Of a stretch of 64,000 bases of DNA, positions 12,481-24,857 are shown in pieces; position 1 is the stretch's first letter, and each line of letters starts with the position of its first letter. Location: the NCBI GenBank assembly GCA_030522415.1, contig CM060131.1, positions 12,943,703 to 13,007,702 on the forward strand, read 5' to 3'. The translations under genes and the position numbers were made by a program. The notes under the pieces were generated by a model. The model had not been told where the DNA came from. It saw only the letters and a list, made by a program, of their open reading frames with translations, and did no database searches. The stretch comes from Channallabes apus (lineage: Eukaryota; Chordata; Actinopteri; Siluriformes; Clariidae).

Positions 12481-12823
12481 GAAGGCTACTGAAGCTCACT
12501 TGGGCATCTCAGTCCGTATTAACGACTTGTTGCTCTGTTGCTGACCAAATGCCTGCCATACTGTAAAGCATGGCTGGATTCTTGTTGACCTAAATGTCCC
12601 TTCGGACATGATTTTCTGCATTTTTATTTTTAAATGGAAAATAAAGTGTGTGTGCATATGCAGGAGAGAGAGAAAGTGAGGGAAAAGACTTATGCAACTC
12701 AGCCGGTAACTTACATAAAATAACACAAGCAGTTGGGAGTTAGTCATCAAGCCTGCCATTCTGGAAGAGTGTGCAATCTCACACATGGCAGAAATCTACT
12801 GATGTTTGCTACACTTCTACTGC

Positions 12824-12824
<1 letters not shown>

Positions 12825-12876
<52 letters not shown>
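12825..12876. repeat. (AC)n microsatellite
   Basis: About 26 AC units. Confidence 0.97.
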
Positions 12877-12878
<2 letters not shown>

Positions 12879-13302
12879 CGAGAGCTTAATTTGGCCAGTG
12901 TCTTACAGCCACTTGCAACAGAAAATATCTAAAGGTCAATCCTGGAACTTCTATTATTATTTATTGCTTTGCTGAAGGAGTCTGGTGCATTTACTCAAGT
13001 CTTCTTGAATATGTGGTTCAACTAAGCACAGTGAATAAGGAGTGTATAGTATAAAAGGAACTTTTGAATGACATCATTGGGATAAAATGGAATACAGAGT
13101 GCAGTGCATTGCCAGGTCTTCTCATCTGAAACCAATGCCCAAATCCTCCTTTCCAAAATCTACTGGGAAGCCTTCCCAGAAGAGTGGAGGCTATTCTAGA
13201 TTTAAAGAGGGAACTCCTTATTAGAGGTCAGGGTCAGGTGTCAGCATAATGTTACGTGATATAGCATATAGTACTGTGCAAAAGTCTTAGACACATGCAA
13301 AC

Positions 13303-13872
13303 TGGTGGTGCACGGGTCGGGTATTTTTCCAACCAGTGGGTCCCGTTTTTATGAAATTATTTGGACCCGCCCCATCCCGCCCCACTGTATCTATTTTTAC
13401 AACCCGCCCCGCACCCATTAAACAGACATACTTAATTTCTCCCGCACCTCGCCTTCCATCTTCACTTTTATTTCTTTGTTTTTGTTGTGACTGGCAGCAG
13501 TAGCTGCTTGGCGCTTTTGTGACTTGTCACGTGACGTAACCTTATCAAAGAACTTAATAAAATATGAATATAGATATTCCCAAATATTTAATATAGACTA
13601 TAGGGAATTGTGCACGCTGTCCAGGGTGTACCCTGCCTCGTGCCCAGAGTCTCCTGGGATAGGCTCCAGGTCCCCGCGACCCTAAGTACATAATAAATCG
13701 GTATAGAAGATGAATGAATGAATGAATATAGGTAATTGCATGCAACATACATGCATTTTTTATTTAATTTTGTTTTTAATGACCCGCCCCAACCTGCCCC
13801 GCAAATAAAGTGACAATTTCTTTACCCGCCCCAACCCGACCCGCGGGTTACCAGATGACCCGCGCATCTCTA
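13303..13872. mobile_element. hAT-type nonautonomous element with 8-bp target duplication and nested SINE
   Basis: The flanks are identical 8-mers ATGCAAAC at 13295-13302 and 13873-13880. The ends are imperfect inverted repeats (left TGGTGGTGCACGGGT, right complement TAGAGATGCGCGGGT, 11 of 15 matching), with GACCCGCCCC-type repeats just inside both ends. A 5'-truncated family A SINE sits inside it. No ORF of note. Confidence 0.82.
13611..13727 (+). mobile_element. SINE family A, 5'-truncated insertion with target duplication
   Basis: Only the last 117 bp of family A are present (from CTGTCCAGGGTGTACC to the ATGA tail). They are flanked by ATAGGGAATTG (13600-13610) and ATAGGTAATTG (13728-13738), an 11-bp duplication with one difference. 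5' truncation plus duplication is the mark of LINE-driven retrotransposition. Confidence 0.85.
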
Positions 13873-13902
13873 ATGCAAACCAATGCTACCTTATTCTCAG
13901 GT

Positions 13903-14106
13903 AGGACATGGGTAGTTAAGTTAGTGGTTAAGGAATATGACTATGGTTCGGAAGGAAGGTCCTCAGGTTCAAACCCGACGACCACCAAGTTGCCATTGTT
14001 GGGCCCTTGAGCAAGGCTCTTAATATTCAATCGCTTGGATGTATAATGAGACAAAAAATTATGCAAGTCGCTCTGGATAAGAGCGTCTGCCAAATGCCTA
14101 GATGTA
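13903..14106 (+). mobile_element. SINE family B copy
   Basis: Family B is a second tRNA-derived SINE: A box TAGCTCAGTGG, B box GGTTCAAACCC, a middle GGGCCCTTGAGCAAGGC, and a 3' part CGCTCTGGATAAGAGCGTCT followed by GCCAAATGCC. This copy is diverged at the A box (TAAGTTAGTGG), and the B box is intact. Confidence 0.8.
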
Positions 14107-14109
14107 GGT

Positions 14110-16130
14110 ACAATTTGTTTAGTTTTATAAAGAAATTAGCGGCTAAGTTTTACTGAGCATCCTGTTGAACCACCCGCAGTTCTTATGAGGACTTTGACTG
14201 CTTCTTTCCAACAGCTTCGATTTTTTTTTTTTTTGTCTAAAAAGTAATCGCTTATCTAATATGCTACTTTTTTCTGCCATACAAGTATTTTCCTGTCATT
14301 TTTATGGGGTAATTTTGTGTGGGAATACAATAAAATTGTATCCGAATACATGCACTTCGATATGGAGTTGGTATCTCTTTGGAGTGTTTCTTTTGGAATT
14401 CACAGCAAAACTCTATCACCATGCCAAAACTCACACAGATATACTGTAAGCAAGACAATTTTAACCTTATATTAACATTTATGTTTTTATCACCCTATCA
14501 TCTGTTATGCTTCGTGCTTTGTTTGAAAATGTCTTGTTTATCTCATTTTGCTGTCAAACTATTCATATATTAACACGGAGACAAAGAGAGAGCTGCCACA
14601 TTTATCACACTTGAAGAGGCATGTCATGTGCTGTGAGATTACCCCCAGAGTATAAATCGAGCAAGCTAACATTAGCTGACTAGTTTGTTCTGTAGGCTGT
14701 GTGCTATTTGTGACCTTGCAGAATGAGCATAGGTATCAGCAATGCTCAGGCACTGTTCCTGGATCAGACAGTCTCTGTGAGAGCTAACACGCTGACAGTA
14801 GCTAAAAAAAAAAAAAAAAAAAAACAAGCTGCTGCTGCTGAAAGGGTTTGTGCTTTTATCTGGAGTTCACTAACTTTGATGGTCACACTGATGTGCACAA
14901 TAAAGCTGTTTCGTTCTCTGGCCACTTGCATAATGCTGAGCATTTGCAAGTTGGGAATACTTGAGTCATGTTCGATTTGGTTCATGTATTCTTAGTGGGG
15001 ATGCAGTTTTGTATGTGAATTACTGGACAATGATTTTTTTTTTTATCAGAGATTCTAAAACTGTGCATCATGTAGCTTAAATCTATCGGTATAATAAGGT
15101 GCGTCATTCGCATGGTTTCCACATGGTTTAAACACAGGCTTATTAATTACAGTTGCTAACAAGACCAAAGGGACATTATTAATAAACAGAGTTAAGAAAC
15201 GTCATCCATTTTAGACAGCTTGATTGAAAACGTTTGTGAGAAAACAATCATTCATTGATTACACCTTACCTTAAACAAGCCCGGAAGCATTCTTTTATTT
15301 GAAATAATTATGTTTAGATGAACTCCGGTACTGCATGATATCTCCAAAGAGAAATAGCCTCCTGTGGTTAAAGGATAAGTAATTGTTGTCATTGTTACAA
15401 TGAACATGTTCTCAAAAGGGAGGCGGGGACTGCAGTAGTTAAACCGAAATTGAATAATCAATATATTTCATTAACAAGTACATAATGTAGCTCTTTCCTC
15501 AGTACTATACCACTCCTTTAGATGAACTCGCATGGAGAAAGATAAAGGAAAATAATCCTTCAAGCTATTATAAAGATTTCAGGACTTTGCACCAAATTAA
15601 GGTTTATAATTATTAAAAATAATAATAATAATAATAATACATTTATTTTTTAAGAATATTCATTCTCTCAATACTTGAACCCAGTTGATAAACTGTTTAG
15701 AAATGAGTGAAAGAGAGAGAATGATCAGCAGAAAGTTACAAACTCAATAATGTATGTGATGTACTAGCAATTCTCTCTAAACCATTAGATTCTCAGCCAC
15801 GCCTAGTACCACGCATAGCCTCTAATAACACTTAAACGCTTGGACCTTTTCAGTCTCAAGGTAGGAAAAGGTCAAAGTTCTGAGATACAACTTTTTTCTG
15901 AAAGGTCAAAAATACTTGCCGGGGGCTTCAACTAAGAATACAGTAATGCTCAGGCACACAACATTCTAAAAGGATGCAGACATGAATTATATACAGACAG
16001 ACATCTATAGGCAGTCGTACCTACTGAGCATATAAAAGTAGACTTTTCAGCTTCCTTGTGCTCAAGCTACATAGTGAGTCATGTCATATGGTCTGCTTAT
16101 AGTGTTATGTAATAACTGAGGATGGTTCTG
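14110..16130. other. No gene seen
   Basis: AT-rich, with poly-A at 14804-14824 and an AAT tract at about 15619-15640. The longest ORFs are under 91 codons and cross simple repeats. Confidence 0.5.
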
Positions 16131-17290
16131 GGTAAAATATCTGTGCATGTGCTGACTGCAGTTTTTACTACAGTAATTTACAACAAGCTGTAAGAAACTG
16201 TAGTATTCACTAGATTGATTACCACACTTTATAGTTAAATAGTATTTACTATAGTAATTACTACATGCTATATAGAATTGTAGTAATGGCTATAGAAATT
16301 ACTATAAACTGTAATAAATTCTAGTATTTACTATGCTAATTACTTCATACCATAGTAAACTGTAATATTTACTGTTGCAAGTATTTTTAACATAGTTTAC
16401 TGTAGTAATTTTAATTGTACTAATTTTACTACAGTAAGGATAGAAACATTTAATAGTTCACGTAAACATGCTGACTGTAGTAAACTCTAGTATTTACTGT
16501 AGTAATTGACCCTAAGCTGTAGTAAACTTTAGTATTTACTGTAGTAATTGACCCTAAGCTGTAGTAAACTTTAGTATCTACTACAGTAATTGATCATACG
16601 CTGTAGTAAATTGTAGTATTGACTATAGCAATTACAGCACTTTATAGTAAAATAGTATTTTCTATTATAATTACTACACAAAGTACTAAACTGTTATATT
16701 TATTATAGTAATTGAATATATGCTGTAGTAAGCAGTAGTATTTTCTATAATATTTCTCTGTAATAAACTGAATTTACCATAGTAATTACTATTTCCCGTT
16801 ATAAATTTTAGTATTTACTATAGCAATTACTACATGCTGTAGTACGCAGTTGTATTTACTATAGTAGTCAATACACTCTGTAGTTACCTTTAGTATTTAC
16901 TATAGTAATTTTGTACACACTACAATAAACTGTAGTATTTATTGTGGTGTTATTTTATTTTTAATACAGTTTACTATGAAAATTTTACTACAGTAAGCAT
17001 ACAGTACAAAACATAGCTTGACTTAACAGTGCACATTAAAATACTTACCATAGTATTTACTATAGTAATTACTGCATGATGTACTGGACTATAGAATTTA
17101 CTAGTAATTACTATACACTTTAATAAAATTGAAGTATTTGCTATAGTAATTAATATACACTATAATAAACTGTAGTATTTACTATACAGTAGTTCTGTAG
17201 TTATAAAGTAAAGTCTAATATAGTTTACTATTGGAAGTTTACTACAGTAAGGATTCAAAACACTGTAGTAGTATTTTCAATAGTTTCCTC
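16130..17290. repeat. AT-rich tandem array of ~42-bp units
   Basis: The unit reads roughly CTGTAGTAAACTTTAGTATT then TACTGTAGTAATTGACCCTA. Three consecutive 42-bp units are clear at 16474-16515, 16516-16557 and 16558-16599; elsewhere the units are diverged. Three further blocks share a different motif, TTTACTACAGTAAG, near 16431, 16990 and 17244, suggesting higher-order units of uneven length (about 559 and 254 bp apart). Each unit contains self-complementary TACTATAGTA steps and could form short hairpins. No ORF. Confidence 0.85.
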
Positions 17291-17854
17291 TTTAATGGGA
17301 GAGCTAAATAAAAATAAGAGTTACATGTTTTATTCATACAAAATTACAATAGTTTAAAACTAAAGTGGTATAAATAAAAAAAATTTACACCAAGAGACAT
17401 TGAAACATTATACCAGCATCAGAAATACAATCTAACATATACAGGTAATGCTACATCAGTGATCGAGATGCAGGGAACTGGTTAGCATCTGTCTTTCTCT
17501 GTGTAACATTTGTTCAATCAAATTCTGTCTCTCAAAATTGCCAATAAGCAATGACTCAAATCATTTATTTCTTGTTTTTGTTCATGTTCTGTTTGGGCTC
17601 TCATGCAACAAAAGTAATGGACCATTGTAACAAAAGATAATGAAGTGGATGCAAATTTAAATGTTGAACAACAGAATGACTTTATTAGTGAGTACAAAAT
17701 ATTGTGCTATATGTCCTACTGATAAGATCAATTAGACCTTAAAAAAATCATATAACAAGTTGATCATGCATTCATTTACATTAATATGTTACATCATAAA
17801 CGGCCCTATGTGGTAATCCTAGACCACAATAAACTTTCCCACATTTAAACTACT

Positions 17855-17903
<49 letters not shown>

Positions 17904-20160
17904 TTTCTTTAAACAGACTTACCAATTAGTTTGGGTTTGTACTTTTGGCAGATGCTGCACATACTTGGGCAATTGTCACTTGGTGCAGTAGTCCATAAAA
18001 AATAAACGTAGTGGCTATTGTCAATCAAACTAGACCACAAGAGAACTTGCATTCGGCTGATGCTACTGGATCTGATGGGAAAACTCACATTAAATTGTCT
18101 TTTTTATTGCTACAGTATTTCACAATTCTTTGTATGAAACAATGGTTATTGTTGTGTATTGTTGTAATTAGCAGAGCCCAGTTTGTCAGTGTGCCCATTT
18201 TCTTCCATCATCAAACTCCATTGTAAATTTGCAGAGAAAATTGATAGTTTGTCCTTCTGCTTGGTTCAGTGCTTGCTCTATTGGTTTTGTATATAGAAGA
18301 TTTTTCATCAGTCACGTCTGTTGGTATTTCATTTTTTTAATGATTTTTTTTTTGTATTTTTTTTTTTTTTACGGCTGTAGACAGGTCAGGATTGAAGGCT
18401 GTGAAATAGAAGAAAACAAAAAGTAAATAGCAAATGCTATGTTGGGGCAATGTTTGGTTGTAGATCTATGCATTGTACTGTATGTAAGGTCTAGACTGTC
18501 TGCGACTGACGTTTCAAGCCCGAATTGCGTGGTTTGTGTTTATAAATTTGCAACTTTGTGTTTAAATATATATATTTGGAGCACTTGACAGACACGGATA
18601 CAGATAGCAGCACTGTGTCATACTCAAAGTGTAGTGCATATTAAGTACATAGATCAAGGATGGTTTTTAGGTTTTTTTTTTTTCAGCTCTGTAGAACTGC
18701 ACCACCAGAATTGATGTGTTCCAGTTCACACTGAGTGCCTTCTGGTTCAATAAACGCTCCGTGATCGGTGACACGCCTCAGATCTTAATCAAGCAAAACA
18801 CTCCGGCAGAAACTGAACACAACGGCCCCCCTGTAAGACATACTGTATGCATGCAATGTCAAAACACAATGTTCTTCAGAGCAAGTTACTCGGATGAGAA
18901 GAACAAAGAGAAGTTAGTCAAGAAATGGTGGCAGATGGAGCGAACAAGGGGAAAATGTTCCACCTCGAGGAAGTCCATGAGCAGCATGTGGCATGTTCTT
19001 GCAAACAAGAGACTGAGGGTGCATGCATCTGGAGTCGGATCACATACAGTAGCACTGTGGACCACATTCAGTCTGGGAAAGACAGAAAGCAAGCAGCATC
19101 GAGGGGGTGTGAGGATACAGGCAGACAGAGAAAGAATGCCAAGTAGAAAATCTTGCACCCCCTGTGTTTTGCCCAGCAGAAATGTTGCGCCCGGGGGAAT
19201 CAGCTCAGGGCACACGGAGAGCCACAGGATGCCTTAAACTCAGAATCAAAGGCTGCTGCTTTCTCTGTTATAGAGTTTAGTCTGTTATATCTTGCTTCCT
19301 CCTGCACAGGAGGAAGACAACCTGGGCTTGGAAGCCGAGACTGCATGCTCATCACTAGGGAAGCTAAAAAAGGACCAAGACCCATTACAGTGCATGTATC
19401 CTTGATTCCCAGTCTCTTGAGTTCCATAAAATGTCTGCCATGGTGGAATTGAGTGGAAAGCAATCTTGCTCTGCAGCGGTATGCAAAAAATCCCAGATTG
19501 CCCCGATCGCTAAAATCACATCTCCACGTTAGCAGCAGAAAAAAAAATCTGATCTTTAGGCTCTAATGGAGCTCTGAGTTAAAATGTTCCTTCCAGGAGA
19601 AAATTTTGTTCCTATTTGCCATTGCACTGAGCCTTAGTCATTTAGTTTAACTAAAACTACATCAAATATGTCTCCTAGAAATATATATCAAATGGATTCC
19701 CAGCCTAGTTGAAAATGAACATTTCTGAACCTAATATTTCATATTTGAGCATTTAATTTGTTTATACAGCAATATATGTTGGTAATATTACAGAAATATT
19801 CACAACCTCAATATAGTGTGTATTAAAAAAACAGTTGTGCTGTAGCTGAACAAATAGCATTACCTCTTCATTGCTATATTTTTTTCTGAGATCAGGCTAC
19901 ATGTTTTTTTTTTTTTTTTTCATGTTTATCTGTGTTTCCTCAGGGTGTGAAGTGGAAACACATTAAGCCAGTGATGGCTGCTTGTAATATTAGCAGGTGT
20001 GAAATCTAACATCTACACTATCAATATCTTGAGAATAAAATTATTAGTGTTAAGTAATGCAATGCATGAGTAGCAAACCTTAAGACAGGCAGGTAGCGTC
20101 AACTGAGGTTTTGTCTGTAATGCTTTTACTATGTTTATGCCATGTTTCTTCTGAATTCCT
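17290..20160. other. No confident gene; AAT microsatellite and unassigned open frame
   Basis: (AAT)n lies at 17856-17901. A 173-codon open frame at 18716-19237 (+) and an overlapping 109-codon frame on the other strand are the longest here. The composition is not protein-like (no domain, no splice context), so I treat them as chance or as an unrecognised repeat. 19000-19460 is somewhat less AT-rich and unique-looking. Confidence 0.4.
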
Positions 20161-20177
20161 GGAGAAACCCATTCATT

Positions 20178-20534
20178 CATTTCTGTACCGCTTTATCCTT
20201 ATATACAGGGTCGCGGGGGCCTGGAGCCTATCCCAGGAACCTTAGGGCACAAGGCAGGGTACACCCTGGACAGGGCGCCAATCCATCGCAGGGCACACAC
20301 ACATACACACACTCATTCACACACTATGGGCAATTTGGAATGTCAATTAGCCTAACCTGCATATCTTTGGACTGTGGGAGGAAACCGGAGTACCCGGAGG
20401 AAACCCACCAAGCACGGGGAGAACATGCAAACTCCATGCACACAGAGATGGGAATCGAGCCTGCCCCGGGAATCGAACCCAGACCCTGGCGGTGCAAGGC
20501 GACAGTGCTAACCACTACACCACCGTGCCGCCAT
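20178..20534 (-). mobile_element. SINE family A, near full length with target duplication
   Basis: Reverse-strand copy. A box, B box (as GGGAATCGAACCC) and the CAT-repeat tail are all present. The flanks GAAACCCATTCATT at 20164-20177 and 20535-20548 form a 14-bp duplication partly overlapping the tail. Confidence 0.85.
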
Positions 20535-20611
20535 GAAACCCATTCATTGAGACAAAAATAAAAGATTTCCTTCGGTCATTTGTGGTTTTGTGTATTTAAT
20601 TTAGTTGTATT

Positions 20612-20642
20612 TTCATTCATTCATTCATTCATTCATTCATTT
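20612..20642. repeat. (ATTC)n microsatellite
   Basis: Seven or so ATTC units, possibly the tail of a lost family A SINE. Confidence 0.85.
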
Positions 20643-21010
20643 CATAATTACCTGACATGAAAGAAATGTTAGATGTTAGAAAGATGTTAGAAAGAAATCA
20701 GCCGCAACATCCCTTCTTCATACCATTTTGTGCACTTTTTATAGTCGCTTAATTACGCGAGTCCAAAACAATTAATTTTTGTGCATTCGTCAACATCAAG
20801 AATTCCAATGTGAATGCCAAAATTAAAAACTTATTTTGGTGCATTTTGTATTTAAAAAGTACACCAATTAAAAATTATTAAATGAAATTAATAAATGAAA
20901 GTGTGAAAAGGGAACAATGACGTTCATATTTATGCAACAGATTTTGGTTTGTATTGGCAATCTGTTGCTGCGAATGGTTTGAAAAATGAAATAACTAAGT
21001 GGCAGTCGGT

Positions 21011-21318
21011 GGCAGACTGGCTTAGTGGTTAGCATTGTCGCCTTGCACCATCAGAGTCTGCGGTAAATTCTCAGCCAGGTTTGATTCCCACTTGTATACA
21101 TGGAGTTTTTATGTTCTCCCCATGCTTGGTGCGTTTTCCTTAGTATTCTGATTTCCTCCCACAGTCCAAAAACATGCAGATTAGGCTAAGTGACTGTGTG
21201 TATGTGTGTGTGCCCTGTCCAAGGTGTACCCCACCTCGTGCCCTAAGTTTGCTGAGGCAGGGTCCAGGCCCACCCCTATCCTGTATACAGGATTAAACGG
21301 TATAGACGATAAGTGAAA
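21011..21318 (+). mobile_element. SINE family A, diverged
   Basis: CTTAGTGGTTAGCATTGTCG at the head, GTTTGATTCCC as a mutated B box, and GGTATAGACGATAAGTG at the tail. Confidence 0.75.
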
Positions 21319-21319
21319 A

Positions 21320-23530
21320 TGTGCGAAAATGTATTTATTTGTCTCTTTGTTTATTTATGGTTGAAAAATTTAGCATATTAAATCTGATATTTAAATTCCC
21401 CTGATGCATTTCGAATATGTAAACATTTGATTTTACACTTGCTTTTAATGTATAAGTGCGTGAAAAAAATGCAGCTAAAACAAATGCAGTGATTAAACCG
21501 TTATATGAGCTGAGAGCATATAACGCAAGACTTTTCATTTAATGATCTTTCAGACAGAACAAGCTATTGCACCTCAGATGGTGATTATCAACCACCAAAT
21601 CACTAACTGCCTTGACAGATGTAGAGCTAGGTTCCCCTTTGTCCCATTCCCCATGTGCTACTGCTGTGTCCAAATCTGACTGCCTGCTTTGTTCCAAATC
21701 AGCGCTTCATACTGTCTTATCCTCAGCACTATGCTACAAACTCAATTTGTTGGAGATTCTAAGGTTTAGGCTACAGCAAAGGCCCTTTCTGATGAAGTAA
21801 AAGACAATAAAAAAAAGAATAAAATAGTTCTCTTGATCTTATTACCTAACCATAATTTCTGAATTGTATAATATTATAAACAAATTTAAGTCAAAGAAAT
21901 CATGAATCTGTTTTCTCTCTAGCTAACCTCAAGCCACCTCTTTGTCTTTATGTATGTTACTTGTCCAGACCTACTTCTCTTTGTTCTTGTCCCCATTCCG
22001 TTGCTGAAATTAAATTCTAAATTTAATAAGTGCCTCCTCAAAATTAGGTGCATCAGCTGCAGCAGAAAAGTCTTCACAGTGTACAGGACTTTTACTGCTC
22101 TTAGGGTGCTTTGGGTCATTTGAACCAAACCTCTAGCGCGTCCTTTAAACTCATGCTAATTTTTTTTTTCTAACAGGGACCTTAGACCATGATGCAAATG
22201 GGCAGAGTAACATCCTCAGCCAAAAAGCCATGTAGAGCAACATCTTGAGCTGAACATCGATGTTTGTTCATCGAGTGACCATTGAGTGACATCCTCAGGG
22301 GAGTATGGTGTTATACTGTAGCAATGAAACGAATAAAATAGGGTGTCAGAACATCATCACTAGCAGGGCAATGTGGGTGAACAATGATGTTTATTCCAGA
22401 GAATGGGGTCAAGGCGGATTGGACACTAGATATCTGACCTGCAGTTTGCGAGGCTTCCTCTTCATCCTTTGACTTGGGTGTTCCCGTTGGGGATTGCCTT
22501 TGGCTTAAACATACCATGCAAGGCTGTCGTATCAACCTCTATCTTGGGTTAGGTTGGAGAGGCCACCGCATTAGCTGCTTGCATGAATTGTGCTGAAGAG
22601 GCTGTCTTGCAAGGCTCTAGTGTGAGCGCAGGTAATGGACTATTCTGAGTTTTTGTCTTCATAGTCCGACAATCCCCTCAAAAAATTATTTGAGGTGACC
22701 AGCCTTCAGTTAGTCTTAAACCATTCTGATTTGGTCAGGCTAAAGAAATGTGCCTGTCCTGACCTAACATGCACCCAAACATGTCTGCTGCATCCATATT
22801 GGTTCTATCAGGAATTGCTGCTGAAGGAGGATACATGGTCAGATACAGTTGAATTGTGTAAGACAAAACAATCATGGTACATGAATCAGAATAAAGGCAA
22901 CCAAGTAACCGCGGGAACACAAGAACCTGACCAGAGCTCCATGAACTTAAGGCAGATGGTGCTAGAAAAGACAGAACTTTATTAGACATATATGTAACCT
23001 GGCTGAAATCATGAACACATGAAATCACACAAAACAGTGTATAAAAATAACTAAAAGTATAACTTCAACTTTGATTCTGACTCTGCAAATAAATAAGTAT
23101 GAACATCTTTAAAGGTAACTGCAGTAACCTTGTATAAGCTTATACTCTACAATACACCTACAGGGGAGAATCAGAATAAATTACAGTACATGTCTATATG
23201 ATTTGATTTCTTTTCAGTTGGGTTAAACAACTTGTTTGTTACTACTGTAATAGAGGATACGAACATGTTTAATGTGTAAATACCTCTTGCTTTGTTCAAT
23301 GTTTAAAAATCAGCGGTTTTGATCTTGTACTTCTCTGTTATACCAATTGACAAAAGAAAATGTGTTAATTATGTTTTACAACAATCCAGCCATCAGCAGC
23401 AGCTGCTGGTCGATATTGACATTGACAGTAACATAACTCCATTAAAGAAACAACTACACTGCATTTACAATGTGCTTTTATCCAAGTGAGGAAGCGTTGA
23501 CAGTTAAGCCAGGACATTCACAGAGATTAT
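21320..23530. other. No gene seen
   Basis: AT-rich, no ORF above 97 codons, no repeat family recognised. Contains excision-scar-like TACTGTA/TACAGTA at 22314, 23182 and 23243. Confidence 0.45.
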
Positions 23531-23537
23531 ATATATA

Positions 23538-24807
23538 CAGTGGGGCAAAAAGTATATAGTCAGCCACCAATTGTGCAAGTTCTCACTCCTTAAAAAGATG
23601 TGAGATGCCTGTAATTTTCATCATACTGTAGGTATACCTCAACCCGACTGGGAAGACTGAATCTGAAATAGGTAAGCAGCTTGGTATGAAGAAATCAACT
23701 GTGGGAGCAATTATTATAAGATGCAAGACATACAAGAAGACTGATAATCTCCCTCGATCTGGGGCTCCAAGTAAGATCTCACTCTGTGGGGTCAAAATGA
23801 TCACAAGAACTGTGAGCTAAAAATCCCAGAAAAACCACATGGGGCGACCTACTGAATGACCTGCAGAGAGCTGGTAACAAAGGCTACCATCAGTAACACA
23901 CTGCGCCGCCAGAGACTCAAATCCTGCAGTGCCAGACGTGTCCACCTGTTTAAGCCAGTACATGTCCAGGCCCGTCTGAAGTTTGCTAGAGAGCATTTGG
24001 ATGATCCAGAAGAGGATTGGGAGAATGTCATATGGTCAGATGAAACCAAAATAGAACTTTTCGGTAAAAAATCAACTTGTCATGTTGAAGCATGGGGGTG
24101 GAAACATCATGCTTTGGGGCTGTTTTTCTGCAAACTGACCAGGATGACTGATCTGTTTAAAGGAAAGAATGAATGGGGCCATGTACCATGAGATTTTGAG
24201 TGAAAACCTCCTTCCATCAGCAAGGGTGTTGAAGATGAAACGTGGCTGGGTCTTTCAGCATGACAATGATCCCGAACACACCTCCCAGGTCAACGAAGGA
24301 GTGGCTTCGTAAGAAGCATTTTAAGGTCCTGTCTCTCTAGCCAGTCTCCAGATCTCAACCCCATAGAAAATCTTTGGAGGAAGTTGAATGTCTGTGTTGC
24401 CCAGCGACAGCCCCAAAACATCACTGCTCTAGAGGAGATCTTCATGGAGGAATGGGCCAAAATACCAGCAACAGTGTGTGAAAACCTTGTGAAGACTTAC
24501 AGAAAACATTTGACCTCTGTCATTACCAACAAAGGGTATATAACAATACGTTATATTGTTAATATAGTATTAAGTAAATAAGTATTGAGATTAAATTTTG
24601 TTATTATACAAAATACAAATTTTCCACCAAAATTTGCAAATAAATTCTTTAAAAATCCTACAATGTGATTTTATGGATTTTTTTTTTTCTTATTTTGTTT
24701 CTCATAGTTGAGGCATACCTATGATGAAAATTACATGTCTCTCTCATCTTTCTAAGTGGGTCAACTTGCACGATTGGTGGCTGACTAAAGGATTTTTTGC
24801 CCCACTG
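23538..24807 (+). mobile_element. Tc1-like DNA transposon, full length, inactive
   Basis: The element runs from CAGTGGGGCAAAAAG to its complement (GGATTTTTTGCCCCACTG), flanked by TA on each side (23536-23537 and 24808-24809), the Tc1/mariner insertion rule. The terminal repeats are about 90 bp long, with matching AATTTTCATCAT stretches near their inner ends. The left repeat has gained 5 bp at 23624-23630 (TACTGTA where the right repeat has TA). The interior is a broken DDE transposase gene. Confidence 0.95.
23655..24581 (+). pseudogene. Tc1-like transposase pseudogene (DD34E type)
   Basis: A cut-and-paste transposase of the Tc1 family in pieces. A helix-turn-helix (EIGKQLGMKKSTVGAII) is encoded from about 23664, then frame breaks and stops follow. 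The first catalytic Asp lies in NVIWSDETKIELFG (about 24024-24065). The linker between STCHV and the glycine-rich loop is deleted near 24085, so the residues after it are fused (EAWGWKHHALG). The second Asp region ([11 protein letters not shown]) is at about 24253, and the catalytic Glu lies in LNPIENLW at about 24353. The C-terminus ([19 protein letters not shown]) is intact to 24581. Several frameshifts rule out activity. Confidence 0.92.
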
Positions 24808-24821
24808 TATGTATAATACCA

Positions 24822-24857
24822 TAGAGAGAGAGGGAGAGAGAGAGAGAGAGAGAGAGA
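24822..24857. repeat. (GA)n microsatellite
   Basis: Begins about 13 bp after the right TA of the Tc1 element. Confidence 0.95.

Noticed and set aside
16130..17290. CRISPR-like array
   Set aside because: Units are contiguous with no unique spacers, and the host is a vertebrate.
18716..19237. 173-codon open frame
   Set aside because: No family, domain, codon pattern or splice context; overlapping frames on the other strand are also open.
20142..20561. 139-codon frame, and similar frames at 47.0, 48.2 and 59.9 kb
   Set aside because: Translations of family A SINEs, recognisable by the same recurring peptide (EFACSPRAWWVSSGYSGFLP or its antisense).
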